A DNA stretch of 64,000 bases from Aurelia coerulea (taxonomy: Eukaryota > Cnidaria > Scyphozoa > Semaeostomeae > Ulmaridae), in contig CM076954.1 in NCBI GenBank assembly GCA_039566865.1, positions 12,734,001-12,798,000 on the forward strand. The letters run 5' to 3'. Every line of letters begins with the position of its first letter. Within the stretch, counting starts at the first letter, position 1. Both the position numbers and the translations under genes were made by a program. This document shows, piece after piece, positions 1 to 45,745 of this stretch. A model generated the notes under the pieces. That model ran no database searches. It worked only from the letters and a program-made list of their open reading frames with translations, and was not told where the DNA came from.

Positions 1-2720
1 AAGATGCTACGCTCGGCAGTTTCATGAGTCAAAGAAAGAAAACCAACGCTACGCTCGATGAGTAACTGATTTGAATTGTCTGATAAGATATTATGGATGC
101 ATTTCTACGGACACGAAGTTTAAGATGGAGGGCTAAGAGAATCGCGATGATTGGTGATATTTACATAATCAACCAAAGGAGAAGACGAAAAGCTAGAAAA
201 CAAAAGAGAAGAAAAGAAGCGGGCAGATTGACAGTGTTGTTAGCCTTCACTTTGATTGCTGTTGCTATACATAACAGGTGAAGAAGAATTCTAAAATACT
301 TATGGAGAAGCTAGACAAGAATTTATCGTCTCTGCAAGAAAATAAAAAGCGAAGAAAAAGGCAAAAAGTTTGTTTCTTAGCTTTCACAATTATTGCTGTG
401 GCTATACATAACAGATGAAGAAGATTTCTAAATTACTTATGGAGAAGCTAGACAAGAATTTATCGTCTCTGCAAGAAAATAAAAGCGAAGAAAAAGGCAA
501 AAAGTTTGTTTCTTAGCTTTCACAATTATTGCTGTGGCTATTCATAACAGATGAAGAAGAATTCTGAAATACTTACGGAGAAGCTAGACAAGAATTTATC
601 ATCTCTGCAAAAAAATAAAAAGCGAAGAAAAAGGCAAAAAGTTTGTTTCTTAGCTTTCACATTTATTGCTGTGGCTATGCATAACAGATGAAGAAGATTT
701 CTGAAATACTTACGGAGAAGCTAGACAAGAATTTATCGTCTCTGCAAGAAAATAAAAAGCGAAGTAAAAGGCAAAAAGTTTGTTTCTTAGCTTTCACATT
801 TATTGCTGTGGCCATGCATAACAGATGAAGAAGATTTCTAAATTACTTATGGAGAAGCTAGACAAGAATTTATCGTCTCTGCAAGAAAATAAAAAGCGAA
901 GAAGAAGGCAAAATGTTTTTTTCTTAGCTTTCACATTTATTGCTGTGGCTATACATAACAGATGAAGAAGATTTCTAAAATACTTATGGAGAAGCTAGAC
1001 AAGAATTTATCGTCTCTGCAAGAAAATAAAAAGCGAAGAAAAAGGCAAAAAGTTTGTTTCTTAGCTTTCACAATTATTGCTGTGGCTATACATAACAGAT
1101 GAAGAAGATTTCTAAAATACTTATGGAGAAGCTAGACAAGAATTTATCGTCTCTGCAAGAAAAAAAAAAGCGAAGAAAAAGGCAAAAAGTTTGCTTCTTA
1201 GCTTTCACATTTATTGCTGTGGCCATTCATAACAAATGAAGAAGATTTCTAAAATACTTATGGAGAAGCCAGACAAAAATTTATCGTCTCTGCAAGAAAA
1301 TAAAAACGAAGAAAAAGGCAAAAAGTTTGCTTCTTAGCTTTCACATTTATTGCTGTGGCCATTCATGACAAATGAAGAAGATTTCTAAAATACTTATGGA
1401 GAAGCTAGACAAGAATTTATCGTCTCTGCAAGAAAATAAAAAGCGAAGAAAAAGGCAAAAAGTTTGTTTCTTAGCTTTCACATTTATTGCTGTGGCTATA
1501 CATAACAGATGAAGAAGAATTCTAAAATACTTATGGAGAAGCTAGACAAGAATTTATCGTCTCTGCAAGAAAATAAAAGCGAAGAAAAAGGCAAAAAGTT
1601 TGCTTCTTAGCTTTCACATTTATTGCTGTGGCCATTCATAACAGATGAAGAAGAATTCTGAAATACTTATGGAGAAGCTAGACAAGAATTTATCGTCTCT
1701 GCAAGAAAATAAAAAGCGAAGTAAAAGGCAAAAAGTTTGTTTCTTAGCTTTCACAATTATTGCTGTGGCTTACATAACAGATGAAGAAGATTTCTGAAAT
1801 ACTTATGAAGAAGCAAAACAAGAATTTATCGTCTCAGCAAGAAAATGAAAAGCGAAGAAAAAGGCAAAAAGTTTGTTTGTTAGCTTTCACATTTATTGCT
1901 GTGGCCATTCATAACAAATGAAGAAGATTTCTAAAATACTTATGGAGAAGCCAGACAAGAATTTATCGTCTCTGCAAGAAAGTAGAAGCGAAGAAAAAGG
2001 CAAAAAGGTTGTTTCTTAGCTTTCACATTTATTGCTGTGGCTAAACATGACAGATGAAGAAGATTTCTGAATTACTTATGGAGAAGCTAGACAAGAATTT
2101 ATCGTCTCTGCAAGAAAGTAGAAGCGAAGAAAAAGGCAAAAAGGTTGTTTCTTAGCTTTCACATTTATCGCTGTGGCTATACATAACAGATGAAGCAGAT
2201 TTCTAAAATACTTGTGGGCCCTTATGGAGAAGCTAGACAAGAATTTATCGTCTCTGTAAGAAAATAAAAGCGAAGAAAAAGGCAAAAAGGTTTTTTCTTA
2301 GCTTTCACATTTATCGCTGTGGCCATACATAACAGATGAAGCAGATTTCTAAAATACTTATGGGCCCTTATGGAGAAGCTAGACAAGAATTTATCGTCTC
2401 TGCAAGAAAATAAAAAGCGAAGAAAAAGGCAAAAAGTTCGTTTCTTTACTTTCACATTTATTGCTTTGGCTATATATAACAGGTGAAGAAGATTTCTGAA
2501 ATACTTTGAAAATTTAGACAAGAACTTATTTTCGCTGCAGCAAGGAGACGAAAGAAGAAGCAAAAGTTTGCTAGCGTTGGCTACACGTGAAGAAGATCCC
2601 TGTAATATTTGGGAACTGTTGGACAAGAATATTTGTTTGACAGTGTTGTTAGCTTTCACATTGATTACTGTAGCTATATACATAACTAGCGAACAAGATT
2701 TCTGAAATATTTGCAAACTG
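1..2720 (+). repeat. Tandem array A, ~137-bp unit with a 38-codon micro-ORF
   Basis: About 18-19 copies of a ~137-bp unit. The landmark 'atggagaagctagac' recurs at about 302, 439, 850, 987, 1124, 1260, 1397, 1533 and 1669, and as 'acggagaag' at about 576 and 713. Many units contain a short frame from ATG to TGA: an N-part starting MEKLDKNLSSLQE, a basic patch (KKRRKRQK), then a hydrophobic tail ending in AIHNR or AIHNK. At least six copies keep this frame intact (302, 850, 987, 1124, 1397, 1806). Others have a one-base slip in the A-run or ACG instead of ATG. The outer units (before ~290, after ~2500) are the most divergent, as expected for a satellite homogenised by unequal exchange. The first edge unit carries a longer frame (93-281, 62 codons) with the same LLAFTLIAVAIHNR end. 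Whether any of this is translated is unknown. Confidence 0.9.
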
Positions 2721-3619
2721 TAAGACAGGAAGATTCGTTCTCCCTTTAAGCTTGTCTATGTTTTAAGCAAATAAAGCAAGCAAGTAAATCAGAAGTTTAA
2801 CAGTGATGTCAGCTTTCACTTTCATAACGGTGGCTACATAACAGACAAACAGCTGAGTTGCAAACGTCTGCACTTTCTAGCAGCAAGAAACGAAAGCAGA
2901 TGACACAGCTAAAAGTTTGAGAGTGCTTGTTGTTTTGTACGCAGTGTACTGGCCATATTCGTGGATTTGTCAACCAATCAGGATTTCGTGTCCATGCTGT
3001 AATGCTATCTAACGTTTTAGTCTCCTATTGACAGTATCTCATGATGTATTCAGCATAGGACTCAAATTCTTATGGTGGCTTTTGAATAATTATTACACCT
3101 TTCTTATGACGTAAAAGTTAGCTGATTTTTCAAGCATCGACACGTCTTTCTGCATCGCATGTTATCAAATCTTGTATTCTGTCCAGATTATTGATTACCA
3201 CGTTTCGAAGTAAAACATTCGATGCCTCGTATACATCATTTCATATCATTCATCCTATCATATATCAGTCCATATCATTCATCCTATCATACATCAGTCC
3301 ATGTCATTTTCGAGTCGTATCTTCACATTTGTTAGATTTCCAATTATTTGCAATGCATGTGATTTTCAGCAAACTATCTCAGTTTACCACGTGCCTCAAG
3401 TTCGTGGATAAATTGGCAGCTGGTTAGAAGCAGTCTGTTCCCTATTGCGAACGTATTGTTTTATTATCATACGATTCATGCCTCAATCTTCTGGCTTTCT
3501 TTTGATAAAGCAAACAAGGGTACCGTCGTGGAGTATACAATAAAGATGTTATCGATTTCATTTGAGCAATGGCTGCAACTTCGTGAAGTACATTGATAGT
3601 TAGCTATAATCGGCCGTGG
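2721..3619. other. Spacer between the two arrays
   Basis: No gene recognised. There is a short low-complexity stretch (repeated 'catatcattcatcctatca') near 3235-3300. The largest frame here (3191-3427, plus) has no features of a real protein. Confidence 0.5.
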
Positions 3620-4620
3620 AAACCATTTCTTCGCCAATGCTAATCCTTTTTGTACTGGTGATAAACCAAAGTACCTTTTTCCCTTTTCCTATGTACTATG
3701 AGATAGTTAGCTATCTGGATTTCGGTAATTTTCTTGTGGCTTTTTAATTACATTTGAAGCCTGAATAATCGGGCGTAGAAACCATTTGCTTGCAATTGCT
3801 ATTCTTCCTTGTACTGACGATAAACTAAAGTACCCTTTTTTCTTTTCCTATGTACTTTGAGATAGTTAGCTATCTGGATTTCGGTAATTTTCTTGTGGCT
3901 TTTTAAATTACATTTGAAGCTTGAATAATCGGATGTAGAAACCATTTGCTTGTAAATGATAATCTCCTTGTACTGACGATAAACCAAAATACCTTTTTTC
4001 TTTTCCTATGTACTATGAGATAGTAAGCTATCTGGATTTCGGTAATTTTCTTGTGGCTTTTTAAACTACACTTGAAGCCTGAATAATCGTGCGTAGAAAC
4101 CATTTCTTCGCCAATGCTAATCCTTCTTGTATTGACGATAAACTAAAGTACCTTTTTCTCTTTTCCTATGTACTATGAGATAGTTAGCTATCTGGATTTC
4201 GGTAATTTTCTTGTGGCTTTTTAAATTACATTTGAAGCCTGAATAATCGGCCGTAGAAACCATTTCTTCGCCAATGCTAATCCTTCTTGTACTGACGATA
4301 AACCAAAGAACCTTTTTCTCTTTTCTATGTACTATGAGATAGTTAGCTATCTGGATTTCGGTAATTTTCTTGTGGCTTTTTAAATTACACTTGAAGCCTG
4401 AATAATCGGGTGTAGAAACCATTTGCTTGTAAATGCTAATCGTCCTTGTACAGGCGATAAACCAAAGTACCTTTTCTCTTTTCCTATGTACAATGAGATA
4501 GTTAGGCATCAAGGATTTCAGGTACTTTTAGTTGCTTTTTTGATTGAATTTCAGGCTTGAGCGTTCGGCAGTAGTAATCATTGATTTATGAATGCTAATT
4601 CTCCTTGTATTGGCGTTAAA
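3620..4620 (-). repeat. Tandem array B, ~158-bp unit with minus-strand micro-ORF
   Basis: About six copies of a ~158-bp unit; the landmark 'gatagttagctatctgg' (once 'gatagtaagctatctgg') recurs every ~158 bp from about 3700. Read on the minus strand, each unit carries a frame beginning MVSTxDYSxFKCxLKSHKK, then ITEIQIANYLIVHRKR, a Lys/Arg stretch and LVYRQYK. Some units end in a stop. In others a one-base slip joins two units, as in 4117-4512. The unit length is not a multiple of three, so copies lie in different frames. The edge unit (~4500-4620) is diverged. This array is unrelated in sequence to array A and lies on the opposite strand. Confidence 0.85.
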
Positions 4621-5865
4621 GCAACGATTGCTATCGTCAAAGAGTTTGCGCATGCTCCCTTGCGGACTGATGGACCGGTTTAGTCCCTTGCGGACTGATG
4701 GATTGCGCTAAAGATGGTGGACAAGAATTTTAACATCAATCTTTGCTTCGCACTAAATTTCAATACAAGATTTCGCCAAAGATGGTGGCAAGGAACTTGA
4801 ACCAAGAAACATCGCGATTTTTAATCGCATCTCTATAGAATCGTTAGGCTATAGAATCGTTAAGGTTCGTAAATAAAACACAACGCTCAGAGTACAGACA
4901 TCGATTTCTTCGATCTTCAGAAACTGATTTCAAGGCACCTTTATTCAAAACCGTTAAAGGTCAAAATGCGTTTTCCTATCACGGGGCAAAACTGTGGAGC
5001 AGCTTAGAAAGAGAAACAAAATTGAATCGGAAACTGAAAACCGAATTTCCTTAATATAAAAAATGTCATGCAGCTACATTTTCGGCCGATTCGATTGGCT
5101 CACTCGAAAGCAACGTCAATCAAACAGCAAGATTCTCAGTGATGAAAAATGGAAATGAAGTGCTTACCTAGACTTACGACCATGAGTACCTTGTATCCCA
5201 GCGGTAAACCTTGCTCAACTGGGACTCATAATGAAACAGTGAAAAAGCTGGCTATGTAATATGCATTCATTAGTCTTATCATGATGGAATCACGGCCTCG
5301 AATCTCAAATCACAGCTTCTAATCTCGTTGGCATCACCATAATAATTCCCAAATCTCGCAATCTGATTGGTACTCTAGGAAGGCGAGAGTTTGGGCCTAA
5401 ATAGCGTCAGGTTTTTCAGAGCAATATTATGAGTCTCTGTTGACCGAATCGCTATCATCAAGTCAAAGAGCACAGGAGAACAAGGGACTCCAGGTCATAA
5501 GTCTAGCGCGTACCACCTTTTAGACGTAATAGGCTGGTGTCAATGGCTGTTACTTCTTGCTTTAGACATAATAGCTTGAAAGAAACTTTAGCTGTTTTGC
5601 TTTAATTCTATAGTTGGACTTTCCAAAAATCTTCAATATGTTCAGAGTTTGCAGGTTCTCTCTTTTTTAAAGAATTAAAGGAAATTTTTGGAAAAAAAAC
5701 TTAAAACTATCGTAATTTCTAGCCTTATGATTGAAACATGAAATTATTCTCAAGAAAACCACAGTTAATGAAGGTATATAATACGGTATGACGCACAAGT
5801 CTTTCACTCTTCTCATTTACAATTTAATAATTTGATGACGTCACACCCTCAAATGAATTGAAAAT
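4621..5865. other. Unrecognised non-coding stretch
   Basis: No gene recognised. A short direct duplication ('cccttgcggactgatgga') occurs at about 4658 and 4683. A terminal exon of FAM102 could lie in this region or further left, but I could not identify one. Confidence 0.4.
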
Positions 5866-6248
5866 AACAAGGACAGATTGTGTAAGACAATAGCATGAGT
5901 TGCTTTTTTTGACACCTAAACTCAGAGCGTTTAGAGATCGCAGACAAAGGAAATTCCCTCAACCAGTAATTCAAAACAAACAAAGCCTTCTCTGAAACCC
6001 TAGCGTGTATGGTCTGGAACACAGGCTATGAAACCCAGGTAGCTAGCGCGATCGTTGCGCATTCCAGAAATTACTGGAATGCACAACAAGCGAGCTAGCT
6101 ACCTGGGTTTCAGAGAAACTTTTGCGGATTTGCTTGTTTTTAATTACTGGCAGAGAGAATGTCCTTTGTCTGCGATCGCTAATCACTTTGAATTGCGGTG
6201 TCAATCAAAAGCAACTCATGCTATTGTCTTACCAAATCTGTCCTTGTT
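5866..6248. mobile_element. Foldback/MULE-like element with 9-bp target duplication
   Basis: A near-palindromic 383-bp element. The left end 'aacaaggacagattgtg' is the inverse of the right end 'aaatctgtccttgtt', and the arms pair over about 180 bp around 'tttctggaatgc'. It is flanked by attgaaaat (5857-5865) and gttgaaaat (6249-6257), a 9-bp duplication with one mismatch. No transposase is present. It belongs to the same family as 13380-13981 and the half-copy near 43309. The frame at 6055-6261 lies inside the arm and is not a gene. Confidence 0.8.
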
Positions 6249-9200
6249 GTTGAAAATATGAAATACTTTATGAAATAATTTCGAAAATATTCAAGATTTC
6301 AGAAAAGTCCAAAGGGAGAATTATAGGAAAGTAGCTAAAATTTATCGCAAGCCATTCAATCAAATGAAAAATATGATAGCCATTTGTAGCCTTTTTAAAT
6401 TTCTGTCACCAATGCTTAGTTTACAAGGCCTATTTAACGATCATTTCTGGCTGATCAAGAAAACTTGATAAAGTTAGCTATGATCAGATCTGAATATATC
6501 GACAATACTAGTAGGTATATAATAATTTGTTAAATGCAAAGCATCAGATCTTTTTATAAACACTATATATTAGCGATACGCAAATGATGACCCTTTGAGC
6601 ATGATCAGCGGGATATAGGGCCAGTAGAGCGGCGCTGTTTAATGCTGAAGGAACCTTCCTGGCTAGCAAGGAAGACCTTCATCACTACTTTCCTGCATTC
6701 ATTATATGCACTAAACCTTTTGACCATACGAAAAAGGGACTGGGGACAGCGGTCAACTCTGGTAAAGATGATTGAAGCGAAACTGAAACTCATCATAGTG
6801 GGATATGGACTTGCGCAAGAGACGACTTGGGCAAGTCCAAGTGGGATAGTCAGTTGGGATGACCCATGTAAAATGGCACAACGGAGGGGCCTTCAAACAG
6901 AATGTTGAAGAATTCTCAGAATTTTCAAATTACGTCCACTCATAAGCGTTAAAATCTCAACATGTAAGGGACTCGGGGCTGGAGTAGTGTCGCCCATTAA
7001 AGCCAATCACGTAAGCAAAACTGATCAATCAGGATGAGAAATCAAATAATCATGATTTGATGTCTGTGGAGTTTCACACAGAATTGCCAAACAAACTCAC
7101 CGTGATATTTTCAATTTGATTTTTGACATATGAAAGAAATGCATTTTCGGCACCGCATAAGCTCTATTTACACCCTCCCCCCCTCTCTGCTAAGCCCTCC
7201 TTGCTAATAAAGACCCTCCCTTCTAAGCCAAAATTATAAATAAGCCCTCTCTTTATTAAGCCCACCACTGATATCGAGCACCAGAAGTTGCTAAAGATTT
7301 TCCATTTACTCAGCCAAAAATGATAACGTCTTCACTTCGATATGATTTGGAATAAAATGCGTGTCGAAATTGTGTACCTTACTCGTAAAATCGTCTGATG
7401 ATTCCGCAAAATTTGGGGTGAAAGGACTAAAATACTGTCATCTATATCCTTGCTATTTGACTTCGTTAATAAGCTCCCCTTTCTAATAAGCCCATTATCT
7501 GGAGTCTCTGAAATTAAATAAGCTCCCGGAGGGCTTTATAGAGCTTTCACGGTATGTGACGTAAGGGCATCGCTTCTACTAGGCGATGATCATAACAATT
7601 GCAGGGAACACAAGACTTTCAAGGCACGCTGCTCAAAATTTTTGAAATACAACAACTACTGATTCTTTTTCATAAATATCCATTTTATTTTCGATTCTTA
7701 GCCATGAAGATCAACGAAGTCTTTCAAAGACCTCATGACGTCCGCACTGCGGACAAAAATCAACATGGCTAATTTTTTTAACCTCTCTCAAACCTGAATG
7801 TATTTTGCTGTCTTTGTAGCCAGTGCTATTTACGACTGTTCCGTTCAACGTAGCAGCACCATAAAGATCAAATTAACCTTTTGCGTCCAAGACCAATGAC
7901 GATGCAGTGTCACTCTTTTGGTCAGCATTTGCGAATCGCTCTTCATAATTATAGTTACATCATACAAAAGTAATACATGGGATAAGTGAAGTTCATTGCA
8001 GTGAAGACTCCACGTCAGTTATTTTCTACATTTCTTACTAAAGGGTTTTGTATCTATCGTCTTCCTCTATCGTCATGTGAGATGGTCCTTTAAATCTCCT
8101 GCAAATATTAGAAAATATGGATTCAAAAGACGTGCATCAGTCATAATGTTTATCATTCTTTTTAACAGTGTTTTACAAACGACTGAGATTCTCACTTGGC
8201 AGAGCATGGGAATCAAACCATTCTGCCAATTGTTGCTCGTGGTCCATGGCCGAAAACCTCTAAAGCCTCATTTTCAAGGACCAATCAAACGGCAAATAAG
8301 CGAAGAGAACAAAAGAAACCTGTGAAGATCTTTCTAAATTTACATACCTTCATAAAACGAAATGAAAGCTTCAAAACCTATATTTTCTAGCCATAGACTT
8401 TACAGGACATCGTAAATATTGCCCGGGATTCTTAATTTTTTCACTTTAACGATACCTCTGCTCTTTATATGATCATTAGACTGATTTCTGCCATAATCAG
8501 CCATCTTAAAGATTCAGATCAACGAAGCGATACATCTGCAAAAATTATGTGCATTGTCGTAGTATGCATCAAAGCCAGGAGGCTAATAAATCTTCAAAAT
8601 TTCACCAAGTAGAAACCCGTTAATAGTGATCTCCTATGCAGAGGTTACCCACTCATTTTGCCCCTGTCATTTTGCATTGCAATAGGATACTGCGTACGTT
8701 AAAGGATAAGTCCGGGGTTTCTACATTTCATGTCAAAAAGCAACCTTACCAACTGCCGAACACCAATCGAGAGTTCTTTCCAAGTTTTGAGATCTCTTTC
8801 TGTTGTAAATTCGTACAACATTTTTCGCAAGTTAGGCCCAATATCGTCGCCATTTTGTAAAATGGCGATAAAATGGCTAGCCTCGGTTTGGAGGCTCGAT
8901 TGTGACGTCGTAGAAGTACTTGAGAGTTTTGCAAGAAAACAGCCTCACTCAGGTTCAAGCGAATGACGTCATTTCGTTCATTTCGCAGATTCAAATGCGC
9001 AATTTTGCAGAGAAAAGAGAGAGAAGGTTGGAAAAAAGTACTACACACCATTCACAACATTGTAATCTTTCATTTTATGAGCAGTTATTCCAGCCCCGGA
9101 CTTGTCCTTTAATAGAGCAATCAATTTCCCAAAACTCAATTTGATCTCCGTTGCTCTATCTCAAAAAGAAAAATCTAAATCTTTTGTGAATTGTCAAACA

Positions 9201-9516
9201 TTGGTGACTTTTAACGTGGAAGCTCCTTTTTTATTCCCAGGTACTAAAACATTCTGTAGGTGAGACGCTAAGTAACAGCATTTTTTCACAATGCTTTTTG
9301 GATGCAAGGTTGACATCCTGGATTTTGACGTTCAAATTAAAGTGAAGGATTTTCGTCTCAGAGTTAACTTAATAACAAAATCGTGTCCCATTTATCGGCC
9401 AAATAAAATCAAAATAGAACGGCGATCTCATTCTTAGTACTCCTTCGTTTGTATCAAAGTGCAAACATTATTTAAAATCATTTAAGCATAAAAAGGCGGC
9501 ACTTGTTGCTATGTAC
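6249..9516. other. Unassigned region 3' of the recognised FAM102 exons
   Basis: No confident gene. A degenerate 'gtagtgtcgcccatta' near 6981-6996 is a remnant of the TA-target element family seen intact at 14182-15192. Short frames at 6605-6908, 8077-8390 and 8636-9144 have no splice or protein-family support. The missing last FAM102 exon (expected ~15-20 codons plus 3' UTR, minus strand) would be looked for here. Confidence 0.4.
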
Positions 9517-42954
<33,438 letters not shown>

Positions 42955-43308
42955 CGGTTACAGAAGCATTGAATCATTTTTAATGAGATGATGATCAACG
43001 TGAACTGAATCTATTTGCACCGGGCGACTTTCTCACTTTCTAAATTCTAAATCCTGTTTTTGTCCGCTTCGCCTCGTTATCACATTGAGGTTATTGGTTT
43101 TTTGAATGCGTCATTAATTATTCGCGTAACTACAACAAAAAGCTATATTAGTTCAGATTTAGATTGTTCTATGTTCTATAGCCATCTATAAATAGACACA
43201 CCTTATTATTGATAGCATGGGCACAAAAACTTGATTCATTGACTTCTATTTTTCACCTCAATGTAGTCGGCTAATGGATTGCGTATGAATCACATCAATT
43301 CAGGTCAA

Positions 43309-43425
43309 GAAGGACAGATTTTGTGACACAATAGCAGCAGTTACTTTAGTTGACACCACTATATAAAGAGATTAGCGATTGCAGAGCAGACAAAGGACAT
43401 TCTCTCAGCCAGTAATTCAAAGGTT
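43309..43425. mobile_element. Single arm of the foldback family
   Basis: 'aaggacagattttgtgacac' to 'tctcagccagtaattcaaa' matches one arm of 5866-6248 and 13380-13981. The second arm is absent. It lies ~350 bp upstream of the FAM102 start codon. Confidence 0.65.
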
Positions 43426-43919
43426 AGAAGCTTACCATACAAAAAGAAATTGATCTGGTAATCATTTGTACTTTTTGCGATGCCATAAAACGATACTAAT
43501 TTGCTACTTTTTAAAACAATCAACTACACGTTTTTTTTGTAAGAAACTTGGATCAGCACGAAAATTTCGATGTTTCAGTAGTAAAAGTTTCTCAATCAAT
43601 TTCTTATTTTTTGGGCCTAAAATTGTGGTATTGTTCGAAGTTGAGCCTTCTTATCGACCAAGGGCTTCCATTTTGCATTGACATTCTCACCACGAATAAG
43701 CCATGCACATTAAGGCAAAAATTTACCAATTTTTGCAGTTAAAAGTTAAAAAGAAGATGAATGTACCTTTGTTAGAGAGACATAAAATAAGAGAGACATA
43801 CAGAAATATAGTTTTAGAGTTTCTTAACTGTTCTTGAGTGTCGTACTAGAGTTTCTTAAATTTTTGGTCATCGTAGTACTAGTTTCTTATAAACCAGTTT
43901 CTTATTAAAAAAACGTGTA

Positions 43920-44150
43920 GAGTGGTGTCGCCCATTATGCCCATGTCGTCGCGAAGTTCTGAGTTAGATCCAAAAAGAGCAATTAATGAAAAAACCAAAT
44001 AGCCAGATTATATCACCAACTAATGGAGAAAAAGATCACAGAGTATTGATATCTTACTTAAACTCTTTATACTGATTTTAGAAGATTTTGAAAAGGGGGT
44101 AAAAACGTTGTTTTCTTCTAGCGTCGCCCAATATTCATTAAAGTTGCAGA
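43920..44150. mobile_element. Partial TA-target element (14182 family)
   Basis: The left end GAGTGGTGTCGCCCATTATG is preceded by TA. The inside matches 14990-15190 in inverse orientation ('gaagttctgagttagatcc'). The right end is degenerate. Confidence 0.65.
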
Positions 44151-45234
44151 TGAAAATTCGTCTGTCGTCCTGAAACTCTTATCAAAACGCTAGAAAAACA
44201 GCAAATGCTCGTGCAATCGAATGGTGACGTTTAATGAGCATAAGAAACATAAAGAGAATGCAGCGGTGTGGCCAGGATAAATAAAGTGGGGGCACTACAA
44301 CTAGGGACTGGCTCGATTTTTGGGGCCACGTCCTTTACTTTGGCTTAGAATGCATCTTCCAATAGCCTGCTTGCCTTTAGCGACAAGGAAACCTTGATCG
44401 CTTTGTGGCAGTTATTGTATGAATCAGAACACGAGAAAAATTTTTGAAAAAAGATCCTTTACTTTGGCTTAGAATGCGTCTCCCAATATCATACTTGCCA
44501 GTGCCAAGATTTGACATTTATCAGAAAATTCTTTACCAACCTATACCCAGCTATTTTCTCTTCGGTTTTAGATGAAATTTTTGAGAAGCACACATTGACT
44601 TTCAGGGCATTTTCGAAAAGAGGGGCACTGTCGATAAAAATTGAGGAAGGCATAAGTAAATGCTAGATGCATCTGGGAGTGTAGAAATCGCGATGAAGTA
44701 GACCCGAAGTAGACAAGTGGCAGCATAGACATAGAAGTGCGAGCGAAGCGAGCAGAAATTTCTGAGAAGCACTTAATTTGATTTATATTCTTTCCCAAAT
44801 AGATGCAATACACATACACAGTTAAAGGGGCACCTAAGTCGGGTTCATTGATTCTAATAAAGCTGCAATGCCTGGACGTGATAACAAGCCAAGCGGTAGT
44901 AAGATGTTATACGAGACATACTATAACAGATGTTTGGAATTGCGAGCGAAGCGAGCCAAAATTTTTGCCATCCCTGTTGACTAAATGATGCGAAGATGCC
45001 ATTTATTAGTTAAAGGATTGACTTCCTTTTCCCCTTTTGACATTCACAAACAGCGCTGCGACAACTGTTGGAGGTAAATACAACTTACCCCCCCCCCCCC
45101 CTTCAGTTTCTCAACGGATTTGGAAGAATCTCGAAAACCACCTTTGGCGATGATTGGGGGGGCGGCCGCCCCCCCTTGCCCCCCCCCCCCTGGCTACGCT
45201 ACTGATCCTGCCTTATCTCTTGTGCATGGATGGA
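44150..45234. other. Mosaic of decayed repeats
   Basis: 'gactggctcgatttttggggcca' and 'gcgagcgaagcgag' segments (44310-44960) resemble hAT-element interiors. 'tcctttactttggcttagaatgc' (44330, 44456) is inverse to the repeats at 48480-48690. C-tracts at about 45088 and 45174 lead into the GC-rich array. No gene. Confidence 0.5.
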
Positions 45235-45640
45235 TGAATTTTGGCGAGTCTGCTAAATCGCGTGCCCCACGTGCCCTACGTGCCCTCGATCCTTCCATGT
45301 TGGTGTGCCCTCGTGCCCGCGTGCCCAAATTCTTGGCGTGCCCTGGTGCCTTCCATGTTGGTGTGCCCTCGTGCCCTCGTGCCCTCGTGCCCATATTTTT
45401 GGCGTGCCCTCGTGCCATCGATGTTGGTGTGCCCTCGTGCCCGCGTGTCCAAATTGTTGGCGTGCCCTGGTGCCTTCCATGTTGGTGTGCCCTCGTGCCC
45501 TCGTGCCTTCGTGTCCATATTTTTGGCGTGCCCTCGTGCCATTGATGTTGGTGTGCCCTCGTGCTCTCGTGCCTTTATTTTTGGCGTGCCCTCGTGCCAG
45601 CGTGCCTCAATTTCTGGCGTGCCCTCGTGCCTTTGAATTT
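45235..45640. repeat. GC-rich array of 'gtgccctcgtgcc' units
   Basis: Short units (cgtgccctcgtgcc, with 'ttggcgtgccctggtgccttccatgttggtg' blocks) repeated across 400 bp. It is open in several frames on both strands, giving Cys/Trp/Ala/Pro-rich chance frames. The same array occurs inverted at 49398-49613, with the same edge sequence 'gtctgctaaatcgcg'. Confidence 0.85.
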
Positions 45641-45745
45641 CAAGTGATTCTGATAGTAGAACCAAGGCATTTAAAGTCTTAGTTTTGAAGCATGAATAAA
45701 GAAAATATGAGCCATTTTTTAACAACAAACGCAAGTAAATTGAAG

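Noticed and set aside
2076..2716. Long minus-strand frames (69 and 164 codons) across array A
   Set aside because: They run through several satellite units in the antisense direction and have no features apart from repetition.
45120..45734. Overlapping long frames of 75-152 codons on both strands, Cys/Pro/Trp- or His/Gly/Arg-rich
   Set aside because: They follow from the GC-rich tandem array, which happens to lack stops in several frames at once; no domain and no splice context.
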